Shown: one piece after another, positions 26,343 through 35,659 of the stretch | Numbering within the stretch: position 1 is the stretch's first letter | Layout of the letters: the number at the start of each line of letters is the position of its first letter | Assembly (NCBI GenBank): GCA_964203235.1 | Contig: CAXNLE010000001.1 | Span: 1,116,001-1,180,000, forward strand | Length of the DNA: 64,000 nucleotides | Direction: 5' to 3' | Source: BACL27 sp964203235 | GTDB lineage: Bacteria; Actinomycetota; Acidimicrobiia; Acidimicrobiales; Ilumatobacteraceae | The notes under the pieces: model-generated | Database searches by the model: none | What the model was told of the DNA's origin: nothing | Seen by the model: only the letters and a program-made list of their open reading frames with translations | Translations under genes and position numbers: made by a program

Positions 26343-27047
26343 TTAGAAAAGCCTTGCGGTCAACTTTTTGCGGTAGTCGTTAGTTCGCGGATCATTTGGT
26401 CCCATTTTTTCTAAAACATCGAGATAACTCTGTTTTGCCTCGTCTTCAGACTTCACTCGCTCTAATAACTCTGTTAATACCTTGTCATAATCATCAGCAG
26501 GCACAAATGCCGCTCGCGCCGCAGCCACAGCAACACGCACCCGTTGCGTCTCGGGGATTGTCTTTAGAATTTCAAGAGCCGCTGAACAATCGTTACGAGC
26601 CACGAGTAATTCAGCAAGCGCAATCACTACCGCTTCATTGGCTGGCTCGGCTTCTAATGCTTGACGCAAACTGGCTTCGTCACCCTTGGCTAGTAAGCCT
26701 TTTACATCTACTGCGACAACTTCTGGCAGAAGTTTATTTACAAACTCACTCACAACATGTTCTGGTTGAGCACCGACAAAACCATCGAGAATCTTTCCGT
26801 CTTTCATCGCATAGACAGCAGGTATCGACTGGGCCTGAAATGCTTGGGCTATCTGTGGGCATTTATCAACATCGACTTTCGCCAAAATGACTTGACCCTT
26901 TGTCGCTGCAACCAATTTTTCAAGAATTGGACCAAGAGTTTTGCACGGCCCACACCATGGAGCCCACAAATCAACGATCACCGGAAAGATCATTGATTTA
27001 TCTATTACTTCTTTTTGAAAAGTCTCATCCAATACATCAATCGCCAT
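26343..27047 (-). CDS. Thioredoxin-TPR protein (YbbN/CnoX-like co-chaperone)
   Basis: A 234-residue fusion of an N-terminal thioredoxin domain with intact CGPC (WAPWCGPCKTLGPIL, about residues 27-42) and a C-terminal TPR region (about 115-234: PANEAVVIALAELLVARND). E. coli YbbN/CnoX has the same layout and works as a redox-protective holdase for DnaK and GroEL, but with a degraded CXXC; here the catalytic pair is present, so disulfide reductase activity is likely retained. The gene stands between comEA and a divergent kinase-like gene. Confidence 0.88.
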   Translation of the reverse strand: MAIDVLDETFQKEVIDKSMIFPVIVDLWAPWCGPCKTLGPILEKLVAATKGQVILAKVDVDKCPQIAQAFQAQSIPAVYAMKDGKILDGFVGAQPEHVVSEFVNKLLPEVVAVDVKGLLAKGDEASLRQALEAEPANEAVVIALAELLVARNDCSAALEILKTIPETQRVRVAVAAARAAFVPADDYDKVLTELLERVKSEDEAKQSYLDVLEKMGPNDPRTNDYRKKLTARLF

Positions 27048-27124
27048 GCATCAAACGATAGTGCTGGTGAACCGTTTAATCGCAAGTGGCACGACACATC
27101 GCTGATTGGCTAGGTTGTTTATCA

Positions 27125-28165
27125 ATGAGCGACACAGTCAGTGCTGGTATTGACTCACCTAACGTTACGAAATGGCTCGAGGCAAATGTCGAAGGTGCAC
27201 AGGGTCCATTTAAGTTCGAATTTATTGCAGGCGGGCATTCAAATTTAACTTTTTCGGTTCGCGACGCAAATCAGAATCATTACGTGTTGCGTCGCCCACC
27301 ACTTAGCCACGGTCTTGCCAGTGCTCACGACATGGGTCGCGAGCATCGAATGATTGACGCATTGCAAAATTCGAACGTTCCAGTACCCCGAACCAGAGGG
27401 TTATGTAATGACATTAAAGTCAATGGTGCACCGTTTTATGTAATGAATTTCGTTGAAGGGCACATCATCCGCGATAGCACAATCGCTGAGAACGTCTTGA
27501 CCGCGCAAACCCGAACTCGTGCCAGCGAATCGCTGGTTGAAACTCTGACAAAAATTCATGCCGTCGATGTTTCTAAAGTTGGATTGCAAGATTTCAGTCG
27601 CCACGAGGGCTACATAGCAAGACAACTTAAGCGGTGGTACGGGCAATGGAATGCGCAGAAAACCCGTGAACTTTCGTCAATTGATCGCGTGCATGAAGAA
27701 CTTGCAAAGCGAATTCCAGAGCAGGGCCAAGCAACAATTGTGCACGGCGATTATCGCTTAGATAACTGCATTGTCAGTTCTCAAGGAGAAATTCAAGCCG
27801 TCTTAGATTGGGAGATCTGCACACTTGGTGACCCACTTGCAGATCTCGGTCTGCTCACTGTCTATTGGACTGGCCCAGGTGACGAGCCTTCTCCGTGGAT
27901 GTCGCAGTACACAACCGTCAGCGGATTTTTAAACCGCAACGATCTAATCGCGCACTACGCAAAAATTACTGGTCGAGATATTTCAAATATCGAGTTTTAC
28001 CGTGCCTTCGCATATTGGAAACTCGCCTGCATCGTTGAAGGCGTTTACGCTCGCTACTTAGGCGGCGCACTCGGAGAAAAAACTGCAGCAGAACTAGAGC
28101 CGTTCAAATTGCAGACCGAGGCTGCAGCGAATAGCGCCGAAGTTGCACTATCGCGCCTAAACTGA
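27125..28165 (+). CDS. Aminoglycoside-phosphotransferase-fold kinase (ACAD10/11-like)
   Basis: A 346-residue APH-family protein: N-lobe with FIAGGHSNLTFSVRD and HYVLRRPPLSH, a catalytic loop VHGDYRLDNCIV and the metal-binding VLDWEICTLGDPLADL. In actinobacteria such proteins often accompany acyl-CoA dehydrogenases and are related to the kinase domain of human ACAD10/11 that phosphorylates 4-hydroxyacyl-CoA; that substrate is inferred. ATG at 27125 is chosen (MSDTVSAGID); an earlier in-frame start at 27086 lies next to the divergent start. It is followed 7 bp later by the PAC2 gene, probably an operon. Confidence 0.82.
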   Translation: MSDTVSAGIDSPNVTKWLEANVEGAQGPFKFEFIAGGHSNLTFSVRDANQNHYVLRRPPLSHGLASAHDMGREHRMIDALQNSNVPVPRTRGLCNDIKVNGAPFYVMNFVEGHIIRDSTIAENVLTAQTRTRASESLVETLTKIHAVDVSKVGLQDFSRHEGYIARQLKRWYGQWNAQKTRELSSIDRVHEELAKRIPEQGQATIVHGDYRLDNCIVSSQGEIQAVLDWEICTLGDPLADLGLLTVYWTGPGDEPSPWMSQYTTVSGFLNRNDLIAHYAKITGRDISNIEFYRAFAYWKLACIVEGVYARYLGGALGEKTAAELEPFKLQTEAAANSAEVALSRLN

Positions 28166-28172
28166 GGACCAA

Positions 28173-29048
28173 ATGGATAAGCCATACACGATTCTTGGTG
28201 ATCTTCCAGAGATTAATGATCCACTTTTAGTTGTGATGATGTCTGGCTGGATCGACACAAGTTCAGCAGCCGCAAACGCAATGGAGTCGATTTCTAAAGA
28301 AATAAAGGCCAAAGCGATAATTTCTTTCGACAACGACACTTTTGTCGACTACCGCGCACGACGCCCAATCATGGAGTTGCGCGAAGGCGTGAATACAAAA
28401 TTGATTTGGTCCACTCCCGAGATTTCGCTTGGCCAAGACATCAATGGCAAAGATGTATTGCTGTTAACTGGCCCAGAGCCAGACACTCGCTGGCACCTTT
28501 TTGCTGAAACTGTGGCCGACATTAGCATCGAGTTCGGCGTGCGACGAATGATCGGAATCGGGGCTTATCCGTTCGCCACCCCGCACACTCGTGCGGTTTA
28601 TATCTCATGCACTTCGCCTGACAAAGAACTAGTTGCAAATTTGCCATACATTAAAAGTTCGGTAGATGTACCTGCTGGTATGGCAGCAGCGATTGAACAT
28701 TCGCTTCACAATAGAAAAATTCAGGCTCTCGGATTATGGGCCCGCGTGCCACACTATGTCGCATCAATGCCCTACCCCGCTGCCTCGGCCGCCTTGCTTT
28801 CTGCGCTCTGTGATACGGGTGGCATCTCAATTGATGTTTCTGACATGCGCGAGCAGGCCAATACTCAACGCGAGCGACTAGACCAATTGATTGCTGGCAA
28901 CACTGATCATTCACAAATGTTGACTCAACTTGAACAAAGTTTTGATGAGCAAATTGCGAACGGTACAACCGAGATTAATTTCGGAGGACCAATACCAAGC
29001 GGCGACGAAATCGCTGCTGAATTCGAAAAGTATTTACGCGAGCGCTAA
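28173..29048 (+). CDS. PAC2-family protein
   Basis: A 291-residue protein resembling actinobacterial PAC2 proteins (proteasome-assembly-chaperone fold): MSGWIDTSSAAANAM, TFVDYRARRP, LLLTGPEPDTRWHLFAETV, GAYPFATPHTR and the VPHYVASMPYPAAS stretch, followed by a C-terminal helical extension with many Gln and Glu. The eukaryotic namesake assembles 20S proteasomes; in actinobacteria the role is unresolved, and no proteasome genes are present in the window. It follows the APH-type kinase gene. Confidence 0.85.
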   Translation: MDKPYTILGDLPEINDPLLVVMMSGWIDTSSAAANAMESISKEIKAKAIISFDNDTFVDYRARRPIMELREGVNTKLIWSTPEISLGQDINGKDVLLLTGPEPDTRWHLFAETVADISIEFGVRRMIGIGAYPFATPHTRAVYISCTSPDKELVANLPYIKSSVDVPAGMAAAIEHSLHNRKIQALGLWARVPHYVASMPYPAASAALLSALCDTGGISIDVSDMREQANTQRERLDQLIAGNTDHSQMLTQLEQSFDEQIANGTTEINFGGPIPSGDEIAAEFEKYLRER

Positions 29049-29075
29049 AAACTAAATAGCGCATTAATTAGCGCG

Positions 29076-30125
29076 CTAACTAGCGCGAGCGAGACCGTGC
29101 AACCAAGACTGCACATTGACACCGAGAGCATTTACGTCATAGCCGCCCTCTTGCAATACAACCGTTGGCAAATTAAGTTGAGCAACTAGCGCGCCACACC
29201 TGTCGTACCCCGGAGTCGTCAAAGATAGGTCACTAATCGGATCAGTCATAAATGTGTCAAGACCGAGTGAAACGATCAGCATTGACGGACCAAATTTTTT
29301 GATGCTTTCGCATGCTCGCTCAAGAGATTTCAAATAAGTGTCGTCGTCGGTGCGCGCCGCGAGTGGCAAGTTAAGCGTTGAACCTAATCCCTTACTCGAA
29401 CCAGTTTCATCGGCATAGCCAGTGAAATACGGGTATGCCCTCGCAGGGTCGCCGTGCAACGAAACGAATTGCACATCGTCACGCTCATAAAAAATCTGTT
29501 GAGTGCCATTGCCATGGTGATAGTCGACATCAAGCACAGTTACCTTGGTGCCAGTAGTACTTGCGACATGATGTGCCACAATCGCAGCGTTGTTGAAAAA
29601 ACAATATCCACCGTACAAATCAGTAGTTGCGTGATGACCTGGCGGACGACATAGACCGTAACTAAATCTCTCGCCGTCTAAAACAATTTGAGTCGCACTC
29701 ATCGCAACATCAACCGCACCGCGGGCCGCTTCGTATGTTCCCATAGTTAACGGGGTCGTAGTCTCAAAACACCACCAACCCAATTTGCCGTTGACTGACT
29801 CTGGTTCGACCCGCTCACCCATGTGTTCGCGCAGATTTGATTTGAAAAACATGTCAGGCACAACTTCGCGCACTTCTTTTACATCGCGTTGATAATCAGC
29901 CCACGCTGTCGATAAAAACCGCAGTAAACCCGGATTATGAATTTTTGTGATCGGCTCAGTACCCCACGCTGTCGGCGATACAAAGTCGAAAGACTTGTCG
30001 GCCGCTAAAGTTTCGCGAATCTTTTCAGCCCGACCCGTATGTTCAAAGGGCGAATGCGCAGATGACCTCTCAATTTCGACTTCTGGGTTATGCAACAAAT
30101 GTGCCGGTGTATAAACAACTTTCAT
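29076..30125 (-). CDS. Histone-deacetylase-family (AcuC-like) amidohydrolase
   Basis: A 349-residue zinc-dependent deacetylase of the class II HDAC/AcuC/polyamine-deacetylase group. Motifs: GLCRPPGHHATTDLYGGYCF (catalytic His-His), VLDVDYHHGNGTQQIFYE (zinc-binding Asp and His), GLDTFMTDP (third ligand region) and LQEGGYDVNALG. It probably removes acetyl groups from proteins or acetylated polyamines in the cytosol. Monocistronic in appearance, 31 bp from the next minus-strand gene. Confidence 0.9.
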   Translation of the reverse strand: MKVVYTPAHLLHNPEVEIERSSAHSPFEHTGRAEKIRETLAADKSFDFVSPTAWGTEPITKIHNPGLLRFLSTAWADYQRDVKEVREVVPDMFFKSNLREHMGERVEPESVNGKLGWWCFETTTPLTMGTYEAARGAVDVAMSATQIVLDGERFSYGLCRPPGHHATTDLYGGYCFFNNAAIVAHHVASTTGTKVTVLDVDYHHGNGTQQIFYERDDVQFVSLHGDPARAYPYFTGYADETGSSKGLGSTLNLPLAARTDDDTYLKSLERACESIKKFGPSMLIVSLGLDTFMTDPISDLSLTTPGYDRCGALVAQLNLPTVVLQEGGYDVNALGVNVQSWLHGLARAS

Positions 30126-30156
30126 GGCGTCCTCATTCTTGATTTCTAGTTTAAAT

Positions 30157-30792
30157 CTATGTTAAATCCAGGGATTTTCGTGCACGCTTGAACTCTGCCA
30201 TTCCTGGGGTTGTCGCAACTGTCTCAATCGCATCCCAAAATTTAGTGGCTTCGTCACCGCGCGGAATCTTCCAAATCACTGGTCCAAAAAAAGTTCCCTC
30301 TGACGCAGTCCCCGGTTTGAAAGTGAGAATCGGAGCGCCGAGATCTTTGCCCGCTCGCGAGATTGCCAGGTCTGTCTCAAAACGGATTATTGGCGTATGC
30401 GTTTCGTCATCGTAAGCATCAGCCCATCGCGTGGGCAATGAATGGCTTTCTAAAATTTCAGTAAACACACCATGCGGGTCAGTATCAGAACCCTTGCGTT
30501 TTTTTAAATTGTGATACGACGTGCCAAACGCAGTGTAAAACTTTCTTACACCCTCGTTGCCTTCAGATGCGCGGGCTGCGCTTGCAACGCGCAAAGTAGC
30601 CAGACCAAACTCATGAATCACTTTGTGATACTCATCATCGGGTGCATAACCGCGATCACCGTTGATCATGGCCAGTGAAAGAAACTTCCACGAAACTTCG
30701 TAGTTCCTAATGCTTGCTACTTCTGTAACCCAACGCGAAGTTGCCCATGCCCACGGGCATCCCGGGTCAAAGAAAAATTCTAAATCTGCCAT
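30157..30792 (-). CDS. DsbA-like oxidoreductase of the Rv2466c (mycothiol nitroreductase) family
   Basis: A 211-residue thioredoxin-fold protein opening MADLEFFFDPGCPWAWATSRWV. The layout (FDPxCPWxW then helical insertion, with FGTSYHNLKKR and IWKIPRGDEATKFWDAI) matches the mycobacterial mycothiol-dependent nitroreductase family. The active site reads CPWA; the resolving cysteine of CPWC is replaced by alanine, which is compatible with a monothiol mechanism. MADL (second Met) is taken as the start. It follows infB on the same strand after 28 bp, where rbfA or truB would often stand. Confidence 0.82.
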   Translation of the reverse strand: MADLEFFFDPGCPWAWATSRWVTEVASIRNYEVSWKFLSLAMINGDRGYAPDDEYHKVIHEFGLATLRVASAARASEGNEGVRKFYTAFGTSYHNLKKRKGSDTDPHGVFTEILESHSLPTRWADAYDDETHTPIIRFETDLAISRAGKDLGAPILTFKPGTASEGTFFGPVIWKIPRGDEATKFWDAIETVATTPGMAEFKRARKSLDLT

Positions 30793-30820
30793 CAATACAG
30801 ATTAGACGCTTTACCCAAAC

Positions 30821-33739
30821 TTAGGCTCGTTCGACTTCCTTGAGTTCATAGGTTTCAATAACGTCGCCCGGCTTGAGATCTTGGAAGTCTGTCAAACTCA
30901 AACCACATTCGAAGCCCTCACGCACTTCACGCACATCATCTTTAAATCGGCGCAATGTATTGATATTACCCTTCCAAATGATCGTTCCTTCGCGCAAGAA
31001 ACGAACTTTCGAGCCACGAGTAATGACCCCCGAAGTAACTGAGCAACCCGCAACAGCTCCAACCTTTGGTGCTTTGAAAACCTCGCGTACTTCGGCTTCA
31101 CCGGTAACAACTTCGATGAATTCAGGGGCGAGCATGCCTTTCATTGCTTTCTCGACATCTTCGAGAAGCTTGTAAATGATTTCGTATGTTCGAATCTCTA
31201 CGTTTTCTTTTTCGGCAAGTTCACGAATCTTGCGATCTGGTCGCACATTAAAGCCAATCAAAGTTGCATTTGTTGCTGCAGCCAACGAAATATCATTTTC
31301 AGTAATCGTTCCGACGCCACGATGCACGAATGCTGCACGAACGTCGTCACGCTCAAGTTTGCGCAAACTCTCGGTTACAGCTTCAAGCGAACCGTGCACA
31401 TCTGCTTTGACAATCACGTTTAGCGTCGCAACTTCACCGGCTTGAATTTGGGTGAAGATATCTTCAAGTTTCACTCCGCGCTGAACTCGGGCATCACCGC
31501 GTTGATTCATCGTGCGATATCTCTGCTCGCGTGCACCAGCCACTGTTCGCGCAGTGCGCTCATCAGGGGCAGATCTAAATTCTTCACCGGCACCAGGCAC
31601 CGCTGACAACCCAAGCACCTGCACGGGTGTCGAAGGACCGGCTTGTTTAATTTGCTCGCCACGGTCGTTGATGATTGCGCGAACTTTGCCCCATGCAGCA
31701 CCCGCAACAATCGGGTCACCAACTTTGAGCATGCCTTTGTCAACCATGATCGTCGCCACCGGACCACGACCAATATCTAGTTGCGCTTCAAGCACTACGC
31801 CCTTGGCACGACCTGTTGGATTCGCAGTCAACTCTTCAAGTTCGGCAACTGCATTCAACTGGTCAAGTAAATCATCAATACCCAAACCACTTTGTGCTGA
31901 CATCTCAACAACGATCGTGTCGCCACCCCATGCTTCTGGCGTCAACTGTTGTTCGGCGAGTCCGGCGAGAACTCGTTGCACATCGGCGTTATCTTTATCA
32001 ATTTTATTTAGCGCGACAACGATTGGCACACCAGCAACACGAGCATGATTTATCGCTTCAATCGTTTGTGGCATCACGCCGTCGTCGGCAGCGACAACCA
32101 ACACAACAATGTCGGTCACGCCTGCACCACGAGCACGCATTTTCGTAAACGCAGCGTGACCTGGTGTGTCAATAAAAGTGATTAACTTGCCATCTTTTTC
32201 AACTTGGTATGCACCAATATGTTGGGTGATTCCGCCGGCTTCACCAGAGACAACATTGGCATTGCGAATTTTGTCAAGCAGAGTGGTTTTACCGTGGTCA
32301 ACGTGACCCATGATCGTGATAATTGGCGGACGAGTCATTTGTGTCTCAGGATCATCGTCGTCTGCATCATCAAACATTGCTTGCAATTCGAGTTCTTCTT
32401 GTTGACCTGGGTCTACAAGCAAGATCTCTGCGCCGCATTCAAGTGCGAAGAGTTCCATTTGTTCATCGACGAGTGTCATTGTGGCGGTGACCATTTCGCC
32501 GTGCTCAAGCAAGAATCGCACGACATCAGCCGGCGTGCGATTTAATTTCGGCGCGAACTCCTGCGACGAACCGCCACGCTCAATAACAATTATTCCCTCA
32601 GGTACTGGGCTCGCGCTTGCTGTATAACTTGTCGGTGTTTGCGGAAGTTGCTCTTCAAATTCTTGACGACGCTGCCCTCTAGTTTTTTTACGCGGACTAC
32701 GACGTTGCCCGCCAGGACCACGACCAGGTGCTGGCCGACCACCAGGACCAGATGGACTACTTCGACCAAGTGCAGTACCGCGTCCACCAGTTGGTGCACC
32801 CGGACGACCACCAGGACCAGCAGGACCACGACCAGGTGCAGAACGATCTGGAGTAGTACGACCGCCTGAGCCGGCAGGACCACGACCTAGTTGCGAAGCA
32901 GGAATTCGACCAGTTCGCGCATTTGTTGATGGCGCCGTACTACGAGGTGCCGAACGATTGAACGGCGGACGAGTTACTCCACCTTCAGGTCGACGCGCAA
33001 TTGGCGGTGGCGGAATCGGACGCGAAGAACCAGGCGGTGGAGGAATCGGACGAGTTGAGCCAGGCAATGTTGGACGACCAGGAACGGTTGCACCACCAAC
33101 ACGATTTGGCTGTGTCGGCTGTGTCGGCTGTGTCGGCTGAGCAACTGGCGCAGTGCTCGCGGCTGGCGCCTGCGTTGTTTGCGGCGTTATTTGTGTAGCG
33201 GGTTGTTGAGTTGGTTGCGGCGTTACTATCGGCTGACGAACTGGTTCTGGTTGCAGCGGTTGTATTTGACGAACAGGCTGTGTGGCTGAACGAGCAGTTG
33301 GGCTCGCCTGATTCGGCTGCGCAGATGAAACTACGCGACTTACAACGACTTCAGTTTCGCGTGGTGTAGCCGGCGTCTCAACTGCAACTTCTGTTGATTC
33401 AACTTGCGGTTCAGTTGCTGACTCTTTTTTTGCAACGGCTTTTTTCGCCGCAACACCAGTGCCCGCAGTTTTCTTAGCAACAGCCTTCTTAACTGTCGTG
33501 CCGTCAACTTTTTTTGCAGCAGCTTTTCTAACTGGTTTGGTCGAAACTTCTTCTGGTTGCGATTCGCGAGTTAAACCTTCACGTTCAGCACGAATGCGAA
33601 TACGATCAGCTTGTGCGTCAATAATCGTTGACGATGGACCCTTGACACCGATGCCGAGTTTTCCGCTGAGATCAATAATCTCAGCGTTAGTCATTCCGAG
33701 TTCTTTAGCGATCTCGTGAACGCGTTTAGCCTTTGCCAA
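30821..33739 (-). CDS. infB: Translation initiation factor IF-2
   Basis: A 972-residue factor that places fMet-tRNA on the 30S subunit. An N-terminal IF2N helix (AKRVHEIAKELGMTNAEIID) is followed by Lys/Ala repeats, then a roughly 250-residue unstructured stretch rich in Gln, Pro, Thr, Gly and Arg (about 120-370). The GTPase domain shows GHVDHGKTTLLD, DTPGHAAF and NKIDKDNAD; domains II-IV follow to the end. The DNA coding for the linker has short tandem copies (GTGTCGGCT-type units, 33112-33140), consistent with slippage. It sits 5 bp after nusA; the ylxR gene usually found between them is absent. Confidence 0.98.
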   Translation of the reverse strand: MAKAKRVHEIAKELGMTNAEIIDLSGKLGIGVKGPSSTIIDAQADRIRIRAEREGLTRESQPEEVSTKPVRKAAAKKVDGTTVKKAVAKKTAGTGVAAKKAVAKKESATEPQVESTEVAVETPATPRETEVVVSRVVSSAQPNQASPTARSATQPVRQIQPLQPEPVRQPIVTPQPTQQPATQITPQTTQAPAASTAPVAQPTQPTQPTQPNRVGGATVPGRPTLPGSTRPIPPPPGSSRPIPPPPIARRPEGGVTRPPFNRSAPRSTAPSTNARTGRIPASQLGRGPAGSGGRTTPDRSAPGRGPAGPGGRPGAPTGGRGTALGRSSPSGPGGRPAPGRGPGGQRRSPRKKTRGQRRQEFEEQLPQTPTSYTASASPVPEGIIVIERGGSSQEFAPKLNRTPADVVRFLLEHGEMVTATMTLVDEQMELFALECGAEILLVDPGQQEELELQAMFDDADDDDPETQMTRPPIITIMGHVDHGKTTLLDKIRNANVVSGEAGGITQHIGAYQVEKDGKLITFIDTPGHAAFTKMRARGAGVTDIVVLVVAADDGVMPQTIEAINHARVAGVPIVVALNKIDKDNADVQRVLAGLAEQQLTPEAWGGDTIVVEMSAQSGLGIDDLLDQLNAVAELEELTANPTGRAKGVVLEAQLDIGRGPVATIMVDKGMLKVGDPIVAGAAWGKVRAIINDRGEQIKQAGPSTPVQVLGLSAVPGAGEEFRSAPDERTARTVAGAREQRYRTMNQRGDARVQRGVKLEDIFTQIQAGEVATLNVIVKADVHGSLEAVTESLRKLERDDVRAAFVHRGVGTITENDISLAAATNATLIGFNVRPDRKIRELAEKENVEIRTYEIIYKLLEDVEKAMKGMLAPEFIEVVTGEAEVREVFKAPKVGAVAGCSVTSGVITRGSKVRFLREGTIIWKGNINTLRRFKDDVREVREGFECGLSLTDFQDLKPGDVIETYELKEVERA

Positions 33740-33744
33740 AGTGT

Positions 33745-34905
33745 CTAGCCTTTCGATTCTTCAGTTGAAGCACCAGATTGTGCAGCTACTTGTTCTTGAC
33801 TCAATATTGATCCGTCAGCAGCGTGCCATTCCATTGCGCCCGTGTCTATATTCGTCTTCCATTCGCCTTCTGCATAAACAGACTCGGCCGCGGTTTCTAC
33901 TGCACGTCGCACCACGCCATTGCCTTCGGCTGCAACCTCAGATTCGCTCTTAATGTCAATTCGCACACCAGTAAGACGCGCAGCAAGTGTGGCGTTGACA
34001 CCCATCTTGCCAATTGCTAATGACAATTGAAAATCTGGCACGATTACATCGGCTTGAGTTTCATCTGCACTTAAACGAACTTCAGTAACTTTTGCTGGTG
34101 ACATTGCCTTGGCAATGAAATCGCGTTTATCTTCACTGAATGGGATGATGTCTACTTTTTCGCCGCGCAATTCGTTGACAACCATTCGCACTCGCCCACC
34201 GCGTGCGCCTACACAAGCACCGACCGGGTCAATTGCTTTATCGTTTGACCACACTGCAATTTTCGTGCGTTGACCCGGTTCACGAGCACATGATTTAATC
34301 TCGACAATTCGATCAGCAATCTCAGGTACTTCCATTTCGAAAAGTCGCATAATCAAACCTGGGTGAGTACGACTGACAACGATCTGCGGGCCCTTTGGCG
34401 TGCGTCGCACTTCAACGATGTATGCCTTAAGACGAGCATTTGGCTCGCGTGTCTCGCCGAGCACTTGCTCTGCTTGTGGCAACAACGCTTCAACTCGGCC
34501 AAGATCGAGCAACGTGTAACGAGTGTCTGTCTTTTGTACGGTTCCTGAAACAATGTCGCCTTCGCGGTTCGCATACTCTTCGAACTTGCGCTCGCGCTCT
34601 ACTTCTCGAATTCGTTGACTCATCACCTGACGGAAAGTCACTGCGGCAATTCGACCGAGCTCGTCTTTCTTTGGAGTGTCATCTCGTTCGTTAATCCATT
34701 CGCCGTCATCATTTACGTCGTAGGCAGTAAAAGTAATATCCATGTTGTCTGGGTTTACTCCGACAATCACTTCTTCTGCAGCACCTGGACGCTTCTTGTA
34801 TGCCGTGGCCAATGCTTCGACAAGAACTTGCAATAATGCGTCAATTGTGATTCCGCGATCTGCTGCGAGCATGCGTAGCGCTTCTGACATGTCCATGTTG
34901 CTCAT
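33745..34905 (-). CDS. nusA: Transcription termination/antitermination factor NusA
   Basis: A 386-residue NusA of the shorter Gram-positive type. N-terminal RNA-polymerase-binding domain (ALRMLAADRGITIDALLQ), S1 domain (about 130-200, REGDIVSGTVQKTDTRYTLL), two KH domains (GACVGARGGRVRMVVNEL, IGKMGVNATLAARLTGV), and no C-terminal acidic repeats beyond a short tail. Its start overlaps rimP by 4 bp. An intrinsic terminator in the leader of this operon is a candidate target for its own autoregulation. Confidence 0.97.
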   Translation of the reverse strand: MSNMDMSEALRMLAADRGITIDALLQVLVEALATAYKKRPGAAEEVIVGVNPDNMDITFTAYDVNDDGEWINERDDTPKKDELGRIAAVTFRQVMSQRIREVERERKFEEYANREGDIVSGTVQKTDTRYTLLDLGRVEALLPQAEQVLGETREPNARLKAYIVEVRRTPKGPQIVVSRTHPGLIMRLFEMEVPEIADRIVEIKSCAREPGQRTKIAVWSNDKAIDPVGACVGARGGRVRMVVNELRGEKVDIIPFSEDKRDFIAKAMSPAKVTEVRLSADETQADVIVPDFQLSLAIGKMGVNATLAARLTGVRIDIKSESEVAAEGNGVVRRAVETAAESVYAEGEWKTNIDTGAMEWHAADGSILSQEQVAAQSGASTEESKG

Positions 34906-35483
34906 GATGCTTTGGCCTCCGTTGTAGTTGCGAATTTGTGTTTTGAATTCTTTGAATGACGCGCATCTTTTTTAGACGTCGTCTCGAATTTGAAAACTGT
35001 TTTAGCGCGATCAATCGCCGCGTAACTGATTTTGATTTCTACATCGCTTGAATTGCGCACGGTGATTTCACGATCATCAGCGTCAACTAAGACACCTTGC
35101 ACGCGACGCTCGCCGCCGGCTTCAAGAGGCGCAGTCAAGCGCACATTGATTAGTTTGTTGACCTCGCGAACGTAATGGCGCGGCAATCGCAAATTTCTCT
35201 CTAGCCCAGGGCTTGTTACTTCAAGCGTGTAGCGACCAGGCACTGGCTCGACGTGGTCGAATTCTTTTGAAATCAGTCGAGTGAGTAACCCAATCTTCTC
35301 AAGGTCAACGCCTGCAGGTTGACCATTTTCGCCAATCATGCCAGGCCTTGTATCAACAACCACACGCACAACACCGCTCACAAATTCGAGGTCATAGAGA
35401 TCGAGGCTGAGATCGCTAACAATCGGTGTGACAAGTTCGCTGATACGCGTGACTACCACACTTTCACCTGCACTCGACACCAT
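34902..35483 (-). CDS. rimP: Ribosome maturation factor RimP
   Basis: A 193-residue protein for 30S assembly. Core elements: VTPIVSDLSLDLYDLEFV, DLEKIGLLTRLISKEFDH and the YTLEVTSPGLERNLRLPRHY signature, followed by an SH3-like C domain and a basic tail. ATG at 35483 is preceded by AAAGGAG at good spacing. It heads rimP-nusA-infB, a nearly universal operon that couples ribosome maturation, transcription termination and initiation. Confidence 0.95.
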   Translation of the reverse strand: MVSSAGESVVVTRISELVTPIVSDLSLDLYDLEFVSGVVRVVVDTRPGMIGENGQPAGVDLEKIGLLTRLISKEFDHVEPVPGRYTLEVTSPGLERNLRLPRHYVREVNKLINVRLTAPLEAGGERRVQGVLVDADDREITVRNSSDVEIKISYAAIDRAKTVFKFETTSKKDARHSKNSKHKFATTTEAKAS

Positions 35484-35516
35484 TAGAAAACTCTCCTTTC
35501 TTGCAATAACACGGTC

Positions 35517-35560
35517 AAATAACTATTAAATCACTGGCAAATCACTAGCAAATCGCTATC
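35517..35560. repeat. Four 11-nt tandem repeats in the rimP leader
   Basis: Four consecutive 11-nt units, each beginning AAAT: AAATAACTATT, AAATCACTGGC, AAATCACTAGC, AAATCGCTATC, with a fifth decayed start (AAATAG). The period matches one helical turn. They lie between the leader terminator and the rimP ribosome binding site, so they are transcribed if rimP is. A protein-binding array or an RNA element are both possible. Confidence 0.7.
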
Positions 35561-35596
35561 AAATAGTCTCTCTGATACTTCAAAAAGGCACCCGAT

Positions 35597-35631
35597 AGAA
35601 AACAAAAGGCGTGGGCCTAAACCCACGCCTT
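35597..35631 (-). terminator. Intrinsic terminator in the rimP-nusA-infB leader
   Basis: A perfect 10-bp GC-rich stem (35606-35615 with 35622-35631, loop of six) is followed on the minus strand by TTTTGTTTTC. No minus-strand gene ends before it; the only upstream minus-strand signal is the promoter at 35660-35688. It therefore stops transcripts started about 25 nt earlier, before they reach rimP. Confidence 0.7.
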
Positions 35632-35659
35632 CGGTTCAATGAACTTTTAGGTCGCCTTA

